From the NCBI GenBank assembly GCA_002344825.1, contig DDUN01000051.1, positions 1 through 34,762 on the forward strand: DNA of 34,762 bases. The letters are read 5' to 3'. The position numbers were made by a program, and so were the translations under genes. The notes beneath the pieces were generated by a model. It was given only the letters and a program-made list of their open reading frames with translations. It was not told where the DNA came from and did not search any database. The stretch is from Candidatus Multiplicimicrobium inquinatum (GTDB taxonomy: Bacteria; Omnitrophota; Omnitrophia; Omnitrophales; Aquincolibacteriaceae). Shown piece by piece: positions 9,659 through 17,932 of the stretch. Within the stretch, counting starts at the first letter, position 1. Each line of letters starts with the position of its first letter.

Positions 9659-11089
9659 ATGAAAAAAATGAAAAGCTTTGCGGCATTTTTAACGGCTGCG
9701 ATCATCGCCATTCCTACGCAATCTTTTGCGGTGGGTTCAGGTGCATTTGAAAATGCTTCGTTTGGTGCCGGTGACTACGGCAAAGGAACAGCGGCAACAG
9801 CCAACCCCACCAATCCCGCAACCATTTCAATTAACCCCGCGGGTATTAATGAACTTCCGGGGGTTCAAATTCAGTCCAATATGCACTTCATTAATATGTG
9901 GACTAAAATTGAGTCGAACCAGGTCGGCGGCGGCTCAACACGCAGCTCGGGCACCACCGTTCCTGTGCCCACGATGTATATGACAGTCAATCCGGGGGAA
10001 AGATTCGGACTTAACAATCGTTTGGCGTTTGGTATCGGAACTGATGCCCCTTTTGGTTTAATGAATAAATACGACTCCGATCACACGGCCGTCCATTACA
10101 CAGGCTATCGCAATTGGATTAAGATGTTTGCGATTAAACCTGTCGCCTCTTTCCGTCTGGCCGATTGGCTTTCCATCGGCGGTGGTCCAATTTATTACCG
10201 AGCATTTGATGTCGGGCAAATTTTGGCTTACCCTAACGTTGGGCTTTCTCCCGCAGTAGGTGCAACGACTCCGGACGGTCAAGTTCGCGCCAATATGTCC
10301 GGCAATGGTTGGGGCTGGCAATTGGGCCTTTTAGCCAAACCACATCCAAAGCATAAATTTGGTTATTATTTTCGTAGCCCCGTAAAAATTAATTTAAAAG
10401 GCCAACTCAAAGGTGAAAATATTGCGGATGTTTTGGGTGGCACAGGGACAAATGGCCGATTCGAAACGGGCGTTCATTCAAAAATGCATCTCCCCTTCAA
10501 CATGACCTGGGGCTATAACTACAAGTTCAATGAAAAAACTGATGCTGGAATTGACTTCGGCTGGACACGCTGGTCCGTTTTCGACAATCTTTATGTTCCT
10601 GTTGATAACATTAGCGGCACTAATTTGGGTGGGTTGGCAGGCTTTCACAATAGTCTTCTCAACGGTCTCTTTAACGCCTCTGGGCCTGGGGGTGCAGGCG
10701 ATAAAGACTGGGGCAATGCTTTTACTTTGGCAGTTGGCGGTGAACATAAGTTCACCGATCGTTTCCGTGTTCGTTCCGGTGCCTATTACTACTGGACACC
10801 TATCCCAAAAGGGCACTTTACCCCATCCATCCCTGATGCCAATCGCTTAACTGTAACGTTGGGATTTGGGTATGACATTACAAACTGGCTGACTTGGGAT
10901 GTGGCTTATGCCGCACAATTTTTCGCAAATCGAACCGTCAACAATGACATCAGTGAATCGCTTGGCACATCGGTCGACGGAAAATACAAATCATTCCTTC
11001 ATGTGTGGACAACCGGACTTACCATGAAATTTGACGGAACTAAAGAAGAGTCCAAGTCAGAAGATTGGGAAGGATCAAGGCTTAGCTAG
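9659..11089 (+). CDS. FadL/TodX (OMPP1) family outer-membrane transport protein
   Basis: Encodes 476 residues from ATG 9659, chosen because it follows GAAGGGG by a normal distance and opens directly with a signal peptide (MKKMKSF...PTQSFA, residues 1-24). An upstream in-frame TTG at 9623 would put 12 residues in front of that peptide. Mature-end features fit the family: GSGAFENASFGAGDYGKG and the NPAG motif (59-62), typical of FadL-type proteins, then a series of aromatic-rich amphipathic strands (W.W..G, YYFRSP, FGYDITNWLTWDVAY). The family forms 14-stranded barrels that pass long-chain fatty acids or other hydrophobic compounds across the outer membrane. A 17-residue polar tail follows the last strand. 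It is monocistronic, with a terminator 50 bases downstream. An acyl-ACP reductase elsewhere in the window makes a lipid link possible, but the substrate is not shown by sequence. Confidence 0.88.
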   Translation: MKKMKSFAAFLTAAIIAIPTQSFAVGSGAFENASFGAGDYGKGTAATANPTNPATISINPAGINELPGVQIQSNMHFINMWTKIESNQVGGGSTRSSGTTVPVPTMYMTVNPGERFGLNNRLAFGIGTDAPFGLMNKYDSDHTAVHYTGYRNWIKMFAIKPVASFRLADWLSIGGGPIYYRAFDVGQILAYPNVGLSPAVGATTPDGQVRANMSGNGWGWQLGLLAKPHPKHKFGYYFRSPVKINLKGQLKGENIADVLGGTGTNGRFETGVHSKMHLPFNMTWGYNYKFNEKTDAGIDFGWTRWSVFDNLYVPVDNISGTNLGGLAGFHNSLLNGLFNASGPGGAGDKDWGNAFTLAVGGEHKFTDRFRVRSGAYYYWTPIPKGHFTPSIPDANRLTVTLGFGYDITNWLTWDVAYAAQFFANRTVNNDISESLGTSVDGKYKSFLHVWTTGLTMKFDGTKEESKSEDWEGSRLS

Positions 11090-11138
11090 ACTACAGACTG
11101 AAGACTACTGACGAAAGTCCAAAGATCTCTAGAAAGCA

Positions 11139-11166
11139 GCGGGCAAGAAATTGCCCGCCCTTTTTT
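11139..11166 (+). terminator. Rho-independent terminator of the FadL-family gene
   Basis: GCGGGCAA, loop GAAA, then TTGCCCGC: a perfect 8-bp GC-rich stem with a stable tetraloop, followed by CC and six T. It sits 50 bases after the stop codon of the porin gene on the same strand. Confidence 0.9.
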
Positions 11167-11210
11167 GTTCTAACCTTCCTAACTCCCGGAGTTAGGAAGG
11201 TTAGAACAAA
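11164..11210. repeat. Perfect 23-bp inverted repeat with a 1-base centre
   Basis: Arms 11164-11186 and 11188-11210 are exact reverse complements around C11187. The left arm starts in the T-run of the preceding terminator. Neither side is followed by a T-run, so it is not itself a standard terminator. It could be a cruciform-forming element or an inserted palindromic repeat. Confidence 0.9.
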
Positions 11211-11315
11211 TCTGGGATGACAACCCCCTCGCAAACACCTAGAATCCCCGCCCATGACACAAATTAAAATGAAAATGGTTCGACAGGCTCACTATGAAGT
11301 GGCTATTAATAAAAT
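11211..11315. other. Intergenic segment with repeat remnants
   Basis: Begins with TGGGATGACA, the same terminal sequence as the palindromic elements found inside the kinase genes, so it may be half of such an element. At 11277-11298 is GGTTCGACAGGCTCACTATG, resembling one arm of a widespread short dispersed repeat. No RNA gene or clear promoter seen. The methyltransferase start at 11316 lacks a good ribosome-binding site. Confidence 0.4.
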
Positions 11316-12476
11316 ATGCTTATAGACATTGTCAAAATAGCTTACGGCGGCAACGGCATCGGACGGCTTGAAGGCAAAGTCTGCTTTGTCGAAAATGCGC
11401 TCCCCGGAGAAACCGTTGAAATTGAAATATTAAACGATAAGAAGAATTTCATAGAAGCCCGCGCCATCAAAATCGAAACTCCTTCCCCTGAGCGCGAAAC
11501 GCCGCCCTGCCCTTATTACGGAAGCTGTGGCGGTTGCCAATACCAACACATGAGTTACGCTGAAGAACTGCGCTGGAAAGAAATTCAAATTCGGGAATCA
11601 TTGCAAAAACAACTTCAACTTCCTGATGAATGCTTTCAGCCCATCGTGGCAAGTTCAAAACCCTATCATTACCGCAACCATCTTACTCTTCACCGTACGC
11701 CTAATGGAGCCCTGGGCTTTGTAAACGAAGACAATGAGAGCGCTGTGGCGATTGAATCATGCCTTATCGCAAAAAAAGAATTAAATGAGTGGCTCAAAAC
11801 AAGAAAGCCAGAATCGGAAAACCAGACAAAAGATTATCACCCAAGAATAACCGCGCGTATCGGCGCGGGCGAAAAAGTGATTACAAGCGCGGAAGATACC
11901 TTTTTTAATATTCCGCTCGGAAACACCCGAGTCCGCACCCATTCGCGCTGTTTTTTTCAGAACAATCTTGAGATGACTCTCAAAATGGCTGAAAAAATAT
12001 ACAACCTTTATGAATCAGCGCGCCCCGAGCAATTTTGGGATCTTTACGCAGGGGTCGGAACTTTTACCATTATGGTCAATCCCCGCCGAGCCCTAACACT
12101 TTGCGTTGAAAGTCACCCAAGTGCTGTCGAAGCGTTGGAAATGAATTTAAAAAATGCGGGTCTCGCTGCCGAAATCGCGCCAGAGCCTGTCGAGGACTGC
12201 ATAGAAGATATTTTGGAAGAAAACCGAAAAGGCCCGATCTTAGCTTTACTTGACCCTCCGCGAATGGGGCTGGATCCTATTGTGACGCGTGCGCTTTCAT
12301 CAGGCAAAGGCCCTGACATCATTGCCTATATTTCTTGTCATATGGGGGCATTGGGACGTGATTTACGGGTGCTTACCGAGCGGGCGTATCGAATTGATTC
12401 TGTGCAGGCCTTTGATATGTTTCCGCGGACGAAACACATTGAAACGCTGGTTATTCTAAAAAAGACTTCCTCTTAA
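11316..12476 (+). CDS. [4Fe-4S] RNA (uracil-5-)-methyltransferase, RlmD/TrmA family
   Basis: 386 residues. It opens with a TRAM-like RNA-binding segment (IVKIAYGGNGIGRLEGKVCFV). Four cysteines fit the iron-sulfur site of RlmD-type enzymes (C65, C71, C74 in CPYYGSCGGC, and C149). The Rossmann part has FWDLYAGVGTF (240-250) for SAM, LLDPPRMGL around D313, and the catalytic cysteine C341 in YISCHMGALGRDL, with the family ending HIETLVIL. It methylates C5 of a uridine in rRNA or tRNA in the cytoplasm; which RNA cannot be told from sequence. It is a little shorter than E. coli RlmD (433 residues). Its stop overlaps the stop of rfbC on the opposite strand by 4 bases. Confidence 0.92.
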   Translation: MLIDIVKIAYGGNGIGRLEGKVCFVENALPGETVEIEILNDKKNFIEARAIKIETPSPERETPPCPYYGSCGGCQYQHMSYAEELRWKEIQIRESLQKQLQLPDECFQPIVASSKPYHYRNHLTLHRTPNGALGFVNEDNESAVAIESCLIAKKELNEWLKTRKPESENQTKDYHPRITARIGAGEKVITSAEDTFFNIPLGNTRVRTHSRCFFQNNLEMTLKMAEKIYNLYESARPEQFWDLYAGVGTFTIMVNPRRALTLCVESHPSAVEALEMNLKNAGLAAEIAPEPVEDCIEDILEENRKGPILALLDPPRMGLDPIVTRALSSGKGPDIIAYISCHMGALGRDLRVLTERAYRIDSVQAFDMFPRTKHIETLVILKKTSS

Positions 12477-13021
12477 GCCTGCGTCAGCCAATCGCGGAAG
12501 GTGGGATACTTTCTATCCTTGTCGGAAAGAATATACGGCACATCCAGTTTCGGCCACTCAATGCCAAAGTCCGGGTCATTCCAAATAATTCCACTCTCCG
12601 CCTGAGGCGCATAATAATCGGATACTTTGTATAAAAACTCACAGGTTTTCGAAATGACGCAAAAACCATGCGCAAACCCTTTTGGAATATAAAGCATGCG
12701 CTTATTTTTATCCGATAAGATTTCAACCGCTGCTTTACCGAAAGTGGGCGAACCGCGGCGCAAATCAACCGCCACATCCAAAACCTCCCCCTGAATAACA
12801 CGCACAAGCTTGGCTTGTTCATAAGGCGGCTTTTGAAAATGGAGCCCGCGCAAAACACCCTGAGTTGATTTACTGTGATTATCCTGAACAAATGTATGCT
12901 TGATCCCCAGCTTTTCCAGCCAGTCTTCGCGGAAAGTTTCCATGAAAAATCCGCGGGGATCTTCAGATACTTTGGGCTCGATCAATATCAAATCAGGAAT
13001 GACGGTGGGAATAATTTTCAT
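12473..13021 (-). CDS. rfbC: dTDP-4-dehydrorhamnose 3,5-epimerase
   Basis: 182 residues, the usual length. RmlC motifs are plain: DPRGFFMETF (21-30), VQDNHSKS, GVLRGLHFQ with the catalytic base H61, QGEVLDVAVDLRRGSPTFG, IPKGFAHGF with H118, and the tyrosine-rich EFLYKVSDYY (128-137). It converts dTDP-4-keto-6-deoxyglucose to dTDP-4-keto-rhamnose, a step in making dTDP-L-rhamnose for surface glycans. No rfbA, rfbB or rfbD is in the window, so it is separated from the rest of its pathway here. It starts 6 bases after the stop of the response regulator, which suggests the last place in the signalling operon. Its stop shares a TTAA with the converging methyltransferase gene. Confidence 0.95.
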   Translation of the reverse strand: MKIIPTVIPDLILIEPKVSEDPRGFFMETFREDWLEKLGIKHTFVQDNHSKSTQGVLRGLHFQKPPYEQAKLVRVIQGEVLDVAVDLRRGSPTFGKAAVEILSDKNKRMLYIPKGFAHGFCVISKTCEFLYKVSDYYAPQAESGIIWNDPDFGIEWPKLDVPYILSDKDRKYPTFRDWLTQA

Positions 13022-13027
13022 GAAAAC

Positions 13028-13393
13028 TTAATTTAAAAACTTCTGGATTTCTTCAATCAAAGTCACAAGGTCAAAAGGTTTTTGCAAAAACATATCGCGC
13101 CCCATATTCTCTGCTTCATCCATCACCTTCTGGTCAACATAGCCTGTCACAACCAACGTTTTTGTGTTGGGTAATTCATTCCGGCAAACACGCAGCACAT
13201 CAATCCCAGAAGCATCGGGCAATTTCATATCCACAATCAACACATCGGGTTTAAATTCCGTAACCAACGAAATCCCCGCCTTCACAGTATCCGCGGTTTT
13301 AACTTCATAGCCTTCTTCGGTAAGAAAATCACGGATTTCATCAACAATGCCAACCTCATCGTCCACGATTAAAATTTTCTTTTTTACATCCAT
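13028..13393 (-). CDS. Stand-alone receiver-domain response regulator
   Basis: 121 residues that make up only a REC domain. The acidic pocket is D11-D12-E13, the phospho-acceptor is D55 (VLIVDMKLPD), the switch threonine is T83 (VVTGY) and the lysine is K105 (LQKPF). There is no output domain, so it works by protein contact or as a phosphate shuttle or sink (family knowledge). The ATG at 13393 has a strong AAGGAG 6 bases upstream. It lies 10 bases after kinase K6 and 6 bases before rfbC, so K6 is its most likely kinase partner (inference). Confidence 0.94.
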   Translation of the reverse strand: MDVKKKILIVDDEVGIVDEIRDFLTEEGYEVKTADTVKAGISLVTEFKPDVLIVDMKLPDASGIDVLRVCRNELPNTKTLVVTGYVDQKVMDEAENMGRDMFLQKPFDLVTLIEEIQKFLN

Positions 13394-13403
13394 GGTTTAC
13401 TCC

Positions 13404-15731
13404 TTAAGAAGCCGCGGCATTGCCCTGAGGCGGGCTTTGCTGGCTTGCGCTGGCAGCAGTTGGTTCTTCTTTGTAAACCGGCAAGGTCACTGTAAAAGTA
13501 GTTCCCTCACCCATAGTGCTTTTCACACGAATTGTACCACCATGTAGTTCAACAATGTACTTGCACATATACAGTCCCATACCCGAACCTTTTCCGGGAG
13601 GCTTAGTGGTATAGCCATAATTAAAAATCTTTTTCATGGTTTCTTCGCTCATGCCGGTTCCGTTGTCGGTGAAATGAATAGCAACAATTCCCTCTTCGTT
13701 GGGATCAAGCTCGGCATCGACACGAATTTTACGGAAACGTTTACCCGCCATGGCATGGTAGGCGTTGATAAAAAGATTTAAGAAAATTTCCTGCAGTCTT
13801 TCCAAATCACCGCGAATGAGCGGCACACTACCCGGCACATTCAGCTCCACTTCCGTGCCGGTCAAGTTATCCATATACGTTTGAAATTGCACCAACGGAA
13901 GTGTCTCTTCCAAAATCAGCTTCAGTGAAAGCGGCTCAAACTTTCCTTTTTCTGACTTCTTAAGAAGCCCGGTCAGCGTATTCACAACCGCCTTAATACG
14001 CTCAATATTTTTTTCCATTTTGTCGAACACGTCTAAAATTTCATTCACCCGCAAATCAGGATTTTTTCGAAACTTTAAAATCGCGCGCGACACATTCATT
14101 GAAAGAATGGTTAGAGGATTATTCACTTCATGCCCCACCGAAGCGGCAAGTCGGCCCAATGTTGCCATCTTTTGCTCGTGAATCAACTGAGCCTGCGTAT
14201 CTTGTAATTGCTTGTTGGCACCTTCTGCCTGAGCAAGAGCCTGCACCAACATTTTCTTCGAATTTTCAAGCTGGTCATTAATCTGACCTAACTGCTTTTG
14301 TTTCTTAATCGCTTCGTCATAGAGACGCGCGTTTTCAATCGCAATTGATGACTCCTGCGCCAACGTCATCAGCAAACTAATATCTTCGGACGTGTGCGGC
14401 TCACCTGATTTTTTATCGCCGATCAAAAGCACATTGCGGAGCTCTTTTCCCAAAAAACTGGGGATCGCGCATTTTGTGCCCAGCATAATCATTTCATCGC
14501 TGATAATCTTTAAATCCTGTTTTTTAACCTCATCTTGCTCTGCATCCATCTTTTCAAAAATATCATGCAATTGAATTGCATCGCGCTCTTCCCGCATGCG
14601 TTCCACCAACGGATGGTCAATGTTGAGGGATATCCTCGCAACATTCCCTTTGTAACCACGCGAAGCAGAAAGCCTAAAGAGTCGATCCTGCGTATCAAAA
14701 GACAACACCGCGGCATTTTCAACACGCATTTTCATGGTAATAAAATGAAGAACCAGTCCCAACAAGTGGCGCAAACTCTCAATCTTCGCCATACCCCGGG
14801 ACGCATCTTTTAACACCTGGTGATAGTTGTAGCCCTTCTGAAAGAAATACCTATCAGTGAGATCAATCAAAATCTTTCTGAGTGGATCATAGCCAGCAAC
14901 TATCAAAGCAATTGCGAGCGCGTTTACCCAAAATTCACTAACTGTAAAAAAATCATTGATTACATTTTTGAAAAAAAGCGTAGCAAAGGTATAAATTCCA
15001 AAAACAAATGCAAGAAGCCCTGCAAAAACCAAAGTCCTCTTTATAATTAAATCAAACCCAAGCAACCTATGCCTAAAAATTGCGTAAGTAAGAACTAGAA
15101 CATAAATTGCAATTCCAGAATTAAGGTATGGTGGAAAAGCTATGTCGTACCAAACGAGCCAATTAGTCGCCCCCCCAACATACGCAATAAGTGTCGACCA
15201 AAATATCCACTGATATTGCTTTTTTTGACTTCCCAAAGACACTAGCAATCCATTTTTTAGAATCAAAACAAAAGCTCGTGCCACTTGATAAAACCACCAA
15301 AGCATGTACACATGAAAAACAGTGGACGGAACCGGCCAAAGCCCAAAATTATATTTTTCTTTCCAGCCAGAGTAGAAAAAAAACATTGCGCAAATTGAAA
15401 ATAAAAAATTCACAGCATATGAAACACGTAATTCGATTTTATTTGACTTGTTTACGCCAAGCAACACATAGACAAAGTGCGTAAAAGTCATGTTAATCAA
15501 AACAACCCCTAGAATACATGCTTTGAAGAATAATTTGCCGAGCTCGGGATCAATAGTGCTTTGCCACAAAAAATAGAAAAAAGAATAAAAGGCAATTGCG
15601 AAGTCAAATAATGCGTAATATTTATTTACAGGGGAATTTTTACTTTTGCTGAATAAAAAGAAGCCAATCAAAAGACATGTGAGGCAATTAATTAGACTTA
15701 TCGCTCCAAACAACGTAATTTTTTCAATCAT
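13404..15731 (-). CDS. Sensor histidine kinase K6: multi-TM sensor, GAF-like domain, HisKA, HATPase
   Basis: 775 residues. Residues 1-285 hold about eight hydrophobic segments of the 7TM-type kinase sensor with VGGATNWLVWYDIAFP (185-200), a pattern shared with kinases K2-K5. A GAF-like domain (about 305-470) ends in LAQESSIAIENARLYDEA. A coiled coil (470-525) leads to the DHp helix with phospho-acceptor H534 (MATLGRLAASVGHEVNNPL). The ATPase domain has the N box LFINAYHAM (653-661), G1 DNGTGMS (689-695) and G2 GKGSGMGLYM (713-722). The Ala/Ser/Gln-rich tail after 755 is disordered. It starts 16 bases after the methyltransferase stop. Bases encoding the sensor half (from about 14830 up) are clearly more AT-rich than the kinase half, which may mark domain exchange. 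The likely partner is the receiver 10 bases downstream. Confidence 0.93.
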   Translation of the reverse strand: MIEKITLFGAISLINCLTCLLIGFFLFSKSKNSPVNKYYALFDFAIAFYSFFYFLWQSTIDPELGKLFFKACILGVVLINMTFTHFVYVLLGVNKSNKIELRVSYAVNFLFSICAMFFFYSGWKEKYNFGLWPVPSTVFHVYMLWWFYQVARAFVLILKNGLLVSLGSQKKQYQWIFWSTLIAYVGGATNWLVWYDIAFPPYLNSGIAIYVLVLTYAIFRHRLLGFDLIIKRTLVFAGLLAFVFGIYTFATLFFKNVINDFFTVSEFWVNALAIALIVAGYDPLRKILIDLTDRYFFQKGYNYHQVLKDASRGMAKIESLRHLLGLVLHFITMKMRVENAAVLSFDTQDRLFRLSASRGYKGNVARISLNIDHPLVERMREERDAIQLHDIFEKMDAEQDEVKKQDLKIISDEMIMLGTKCAIPSFLGKELRNVLLIGDKKSGEPHTSEDISLLMTLAQESSIAIENARLYDEAIKKQKQLGQINDQLENSKKMLVQALAQAEGANKQLQDTQAQLIHEQKMATLGRLAASVGHEVNNPLTILSMNVSRAILKFRKNPDLRVNEILDVFDKMEKNIERIKAVVNTLTGLLKKSEKGKFEPLSLKLILEETLPLVQFQTYMDNLTGTEVELNVPGSVPLIRGDLERLQEIFLNLFINAYHAMAGKRFRKIRVDAELDPNEEGIVAIHFTDNGTGMSEETMKKIFNYGYTTKPPGKGSGMGLYMCKYIVELHGGTIRVKSTMGEGTTFTVTLPVYKEEPTAASASQQSPPQGNAAAS

Positions 15732-15747
15732 GACGCGCGCCTAAAAT

Positions 15748-16569
15748 TTATTTTTTTCTCGCAACACACACATTGTTCATAAGCCACTTGTCACGAGATA
15801 TGAACACATCCTCAAAGCCTACTCGATGCAGCAAATCTCTCCAAAAATCAGGCTTTCTATAATACAGCGTCCAATTATCTCCAGAAGATGTTGCCATTGT
15901 TTTTCTCATAAGTTTTTTTGTATTTAAATTCTCATAAGACTGAAAAACAAATAAGCCTTTTGCTGGCAACACATCGTAAATATCCCGAATCATCTTTGTC
16001 ACAATGTCATCATTAAAGTATATGAAAAAACCAGAGGCCGTCACCACATTGGGCACCCACTTGGACTTATTAGAAAATTTCTTAAGGTGATGAAGCTTAA
16101 AAACATCTCCCTTTATAAACCTTATATTACGAAGCCCTTCTTCTCTAGAAAGCAACCGCCCCATCTCAACGCAGTCAAGATTTCTATCTATGCATATTGA
16201 TTCCACCTGCCCCAACAAGTGCTCATTTTTTAATTCTCTCAAGTACCTAGCCCCACCAGATGCTAAATCAATAATTTTTGTTTTTCTTTTAAGGAGGATG
16301 TTATTGCAAATTTCATTCCACAGAACCCCCTTTAGAACATCTTTTCGCTCTCTGGTCGCTTGGACAGCGGGAAGGTTCAAAAACAAACGATCAATCATCG
16401 TGCCAACAAAGTACCTTCCGCTCGCACGATTATTATAAATATGCTCATAGTTATATCCAAACTCTGCTCCTTTGACGATGAAGCCATAACCCAAGCTTGA
16501 TAACTTGAGTATGTTTTTAACAATACGCCGGTAATAAAAATCTTCTATTGCTACAAAAAATCTTTTCAT
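15748..16569 (-). CDS. Class I SAM-dependent methyltransferase (Methyltransf_20-like)
   Basis: 273 residues from ATG 16569, whose ATGA overlaps the stop of the hydrolase-receiver gene; an in-frame ATG at 16593 would add eight residues and a 28-base overlap. Motif I is KIIDLASGGARYLREL, followed by an acidic turn (SICIDRNLDCVEMG), a GDVFKLHH stretch and VVTASGFFIYF as the post-motif strand. The overall layout matches a family known to be fused to, or placed next to, alpha/beta hydrolases in other bacteria (RefSeq-style bifunctional alpha/beta hydrolase/SAM methyltransferase), in line with its neighbour. The substrate is unknown; membrane lipid or small-molecule methylation is possible. The gene is AT-rich relative to the genes around the kinase cores. 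Confidence 0.82.
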   Translation of the reverse strand: MKRFFVAIEDFYYRRIVKNILKLSSLGYGFIVKGAEFGYNYEHIYNNRASGRYFVGTMIDRLFLNLPAVQATRERKDVLKGVLWNEICNNILLKRKTKIIDLASGGARYLRELKNEHLLGQVESICIDRNLDCVEMGRLLSREEGLRNIRFIKGDVFKLHHLKKFSNKSKWVPNVVTASGFFIYFNDDIVTKMIRDIYDVLPAKGLFVFQSYENLNTKKLMRKTMATSSGDNWTLYYRKPDFWRDLLHRVGFEDVFISRDKWLMNNVCVARKK

Positions 16570-17849
16570 ACTTTGACAAACTTTTTCACACATCCAACAA
16601 AAGCATTTAGGTCTATAGGCTTATGAAAATAATCAACATACCCAAGCGATTTTGCCTCGACTTGTGTGCGCCCTCCCTCATATCCTGTTACAAAGACAAA
16701 TGGAAATTTCTTATTCTGCTCCTCCCCCATCATCTCCTTCATTTTGCGCACCGTCTCAATCCCATCTATTCCAGGCATGCGGATATCTGCAATCACAAAA
16801 TCATATCCTTTGCCACGTTCCTTGTTTTTTAAATCAAAAAGCCTTAAGGCTTCTTCACCGCTTAACGCTGTATCAATATTTTTATAGCCATTTTTTTTAA
16901 GTGCGGACGCCAAAGTTCTTAAAACTAATGAATCATCATCAATTATCAATATACAACTCTCGAACGATTCTGCGCTCGCCGAATAATCACAAAATTCATT
17001 AAAAAACTTATGCGTCTCATCTTGGATCATTGCCCATCTATCATTATGAAAATGATTATGCGAATCCGTTAAATACAATTTTGAAGGCAAGCGTTTATCG
17101 AGACTCTCATACAATTGGTTAGTTTTAACAACATCCATGACTTCATCATATTCACCCCGAAAAAGTAACACTGGCACCTTTAGAATTGAAATTTTTTTTA
17201 AAATATCTGGGGAGCATGCTATTTCATGAAAGAAATCATTCCAACTATCTGAACTAAGCAGTCCATATCGGTGTGGTATGTTTAAATCCTCCTCTCTCAG
17301 CTCTTTGCGAACATACTTTTCAAGCATTCCTTGGTCATCCATGAACTTTTCAATAATTGGAGGAACAACTCCCTTTGTCTTAAAATAATCTTTAGCACTC
17401 ACATTAAAACCACTTTTAAACCAGTGGAGATAAGAATCTCTTAAACATGTCACTGTCGTAACCAAACTTGCAAATTTGATTAAATCAGACGACAAGGAAG
17501 CCAAAAGAGTCACCAAAGCCCCTGTGCTGTGACCAATAGCACAAACTCTTGACGAATTTTTAAAAGAATATTTTCTCTGAATCTCAACAATGATAGAGTT
17601 TAAATCAGCCGCAGCGTCTAGCAAACGCCATTTCCCGGCAGTTCCAGCATGACCTCGCATATTGTAGCTAATTAACAAATATCCATTTGCGGCAAAAGAT
17701 TCCCCACCCAACTCATACTGACGATCACAGTAACCAAGACCATGCGTAAAAACAATCACCCCTTTACATAAAGCAAGGTCAGAAGGAGCATAAACCTTTG
17801 CTTTAAATGTAATACCGTTCGCTTCTATTTGTATTCTTTCAACAGCCAT
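16566..17849 (-). CDS. Alpha/beta hydrolase fused to a C-terminal receiver (REC) domain
   Basis: 427 residues. Residues 1-290 are a lysophospholipase-like alpha/beta hydrolase: VIVFTHGLGYCDRQYE (31-46) forms the oxyanion region, AIGHSTGAL gives nucleophile S108, D235 lies in LLFRGEYDEVMD, and a histidine cluster (H264, H266, H268) in TDSHNHFHNDRW supplies the base. Residues 299-427 form a complete REC domain: D304-D306, phospho-acceptor D355 (FVIADIRMPGIDG), T388 (FVTGY) and K410 (HKPI). No signal peptide, so it is cytoplasmic. A hydrolase carrying its own receiver is unusual and implies enzyme activity set by phosphorylation from one of the neighbouring kinases (inference). It starts 83 bases after kinase K5 and overlaps the methyltransferase by 4 bases. 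Confidence 0.9.
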   Translation of the reverse strand: MAVERIQIEANGITFKAKVYAPSDLALCKGVIVFTHGLGYCDRQYELGGESFAANGYLLISYNMRGHAGTAGKWRLLDAAADLNSIIVEIQRKYSFKNSSRVCAIGHSTGALVTLLASLSSDLIKFASLVTTVTCLRDSYLHWFKSGFNVSAKDYFKTKGVVPPIIEKFMDDQGMLEKYVRKELREEDLNIPHRYGLLSSDSWNDFFHEIACSPDILKKISILKVPVLLFRGEYDEVMDVVKTNQLYESLDKRLPSKLYLTDSHNHFHNDRWAMIQDETHKFFNEFCDYSASAESFESCILIIDDDSLVLRTLASALKKNGYKNIDTALSGEEALRLFDLKNKERGKGYDFVIADIRMPGIDGIETVRKMKEMMGEEQNKKFPFVFVTGYEGGRTQVEAKSLGYVDYFHKPIDLNAFVGCVKKFVKV

Positions 17850-17932
17850 GAATCATATAACTCCCAAAAATCAAAAAACTGTCAACACACATTTAACGGC
17901 ATTTTTTGCGCCTAACTAAACCCACTACCCTT

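Noticed and set aside
10058..10850. Opposite-strand and alternative-frame open stretches inside the FadL-family gene
   Set aside because: They lie fully within a gene with a signal peptide, family motifs and terminator, and have no start signals of their own.
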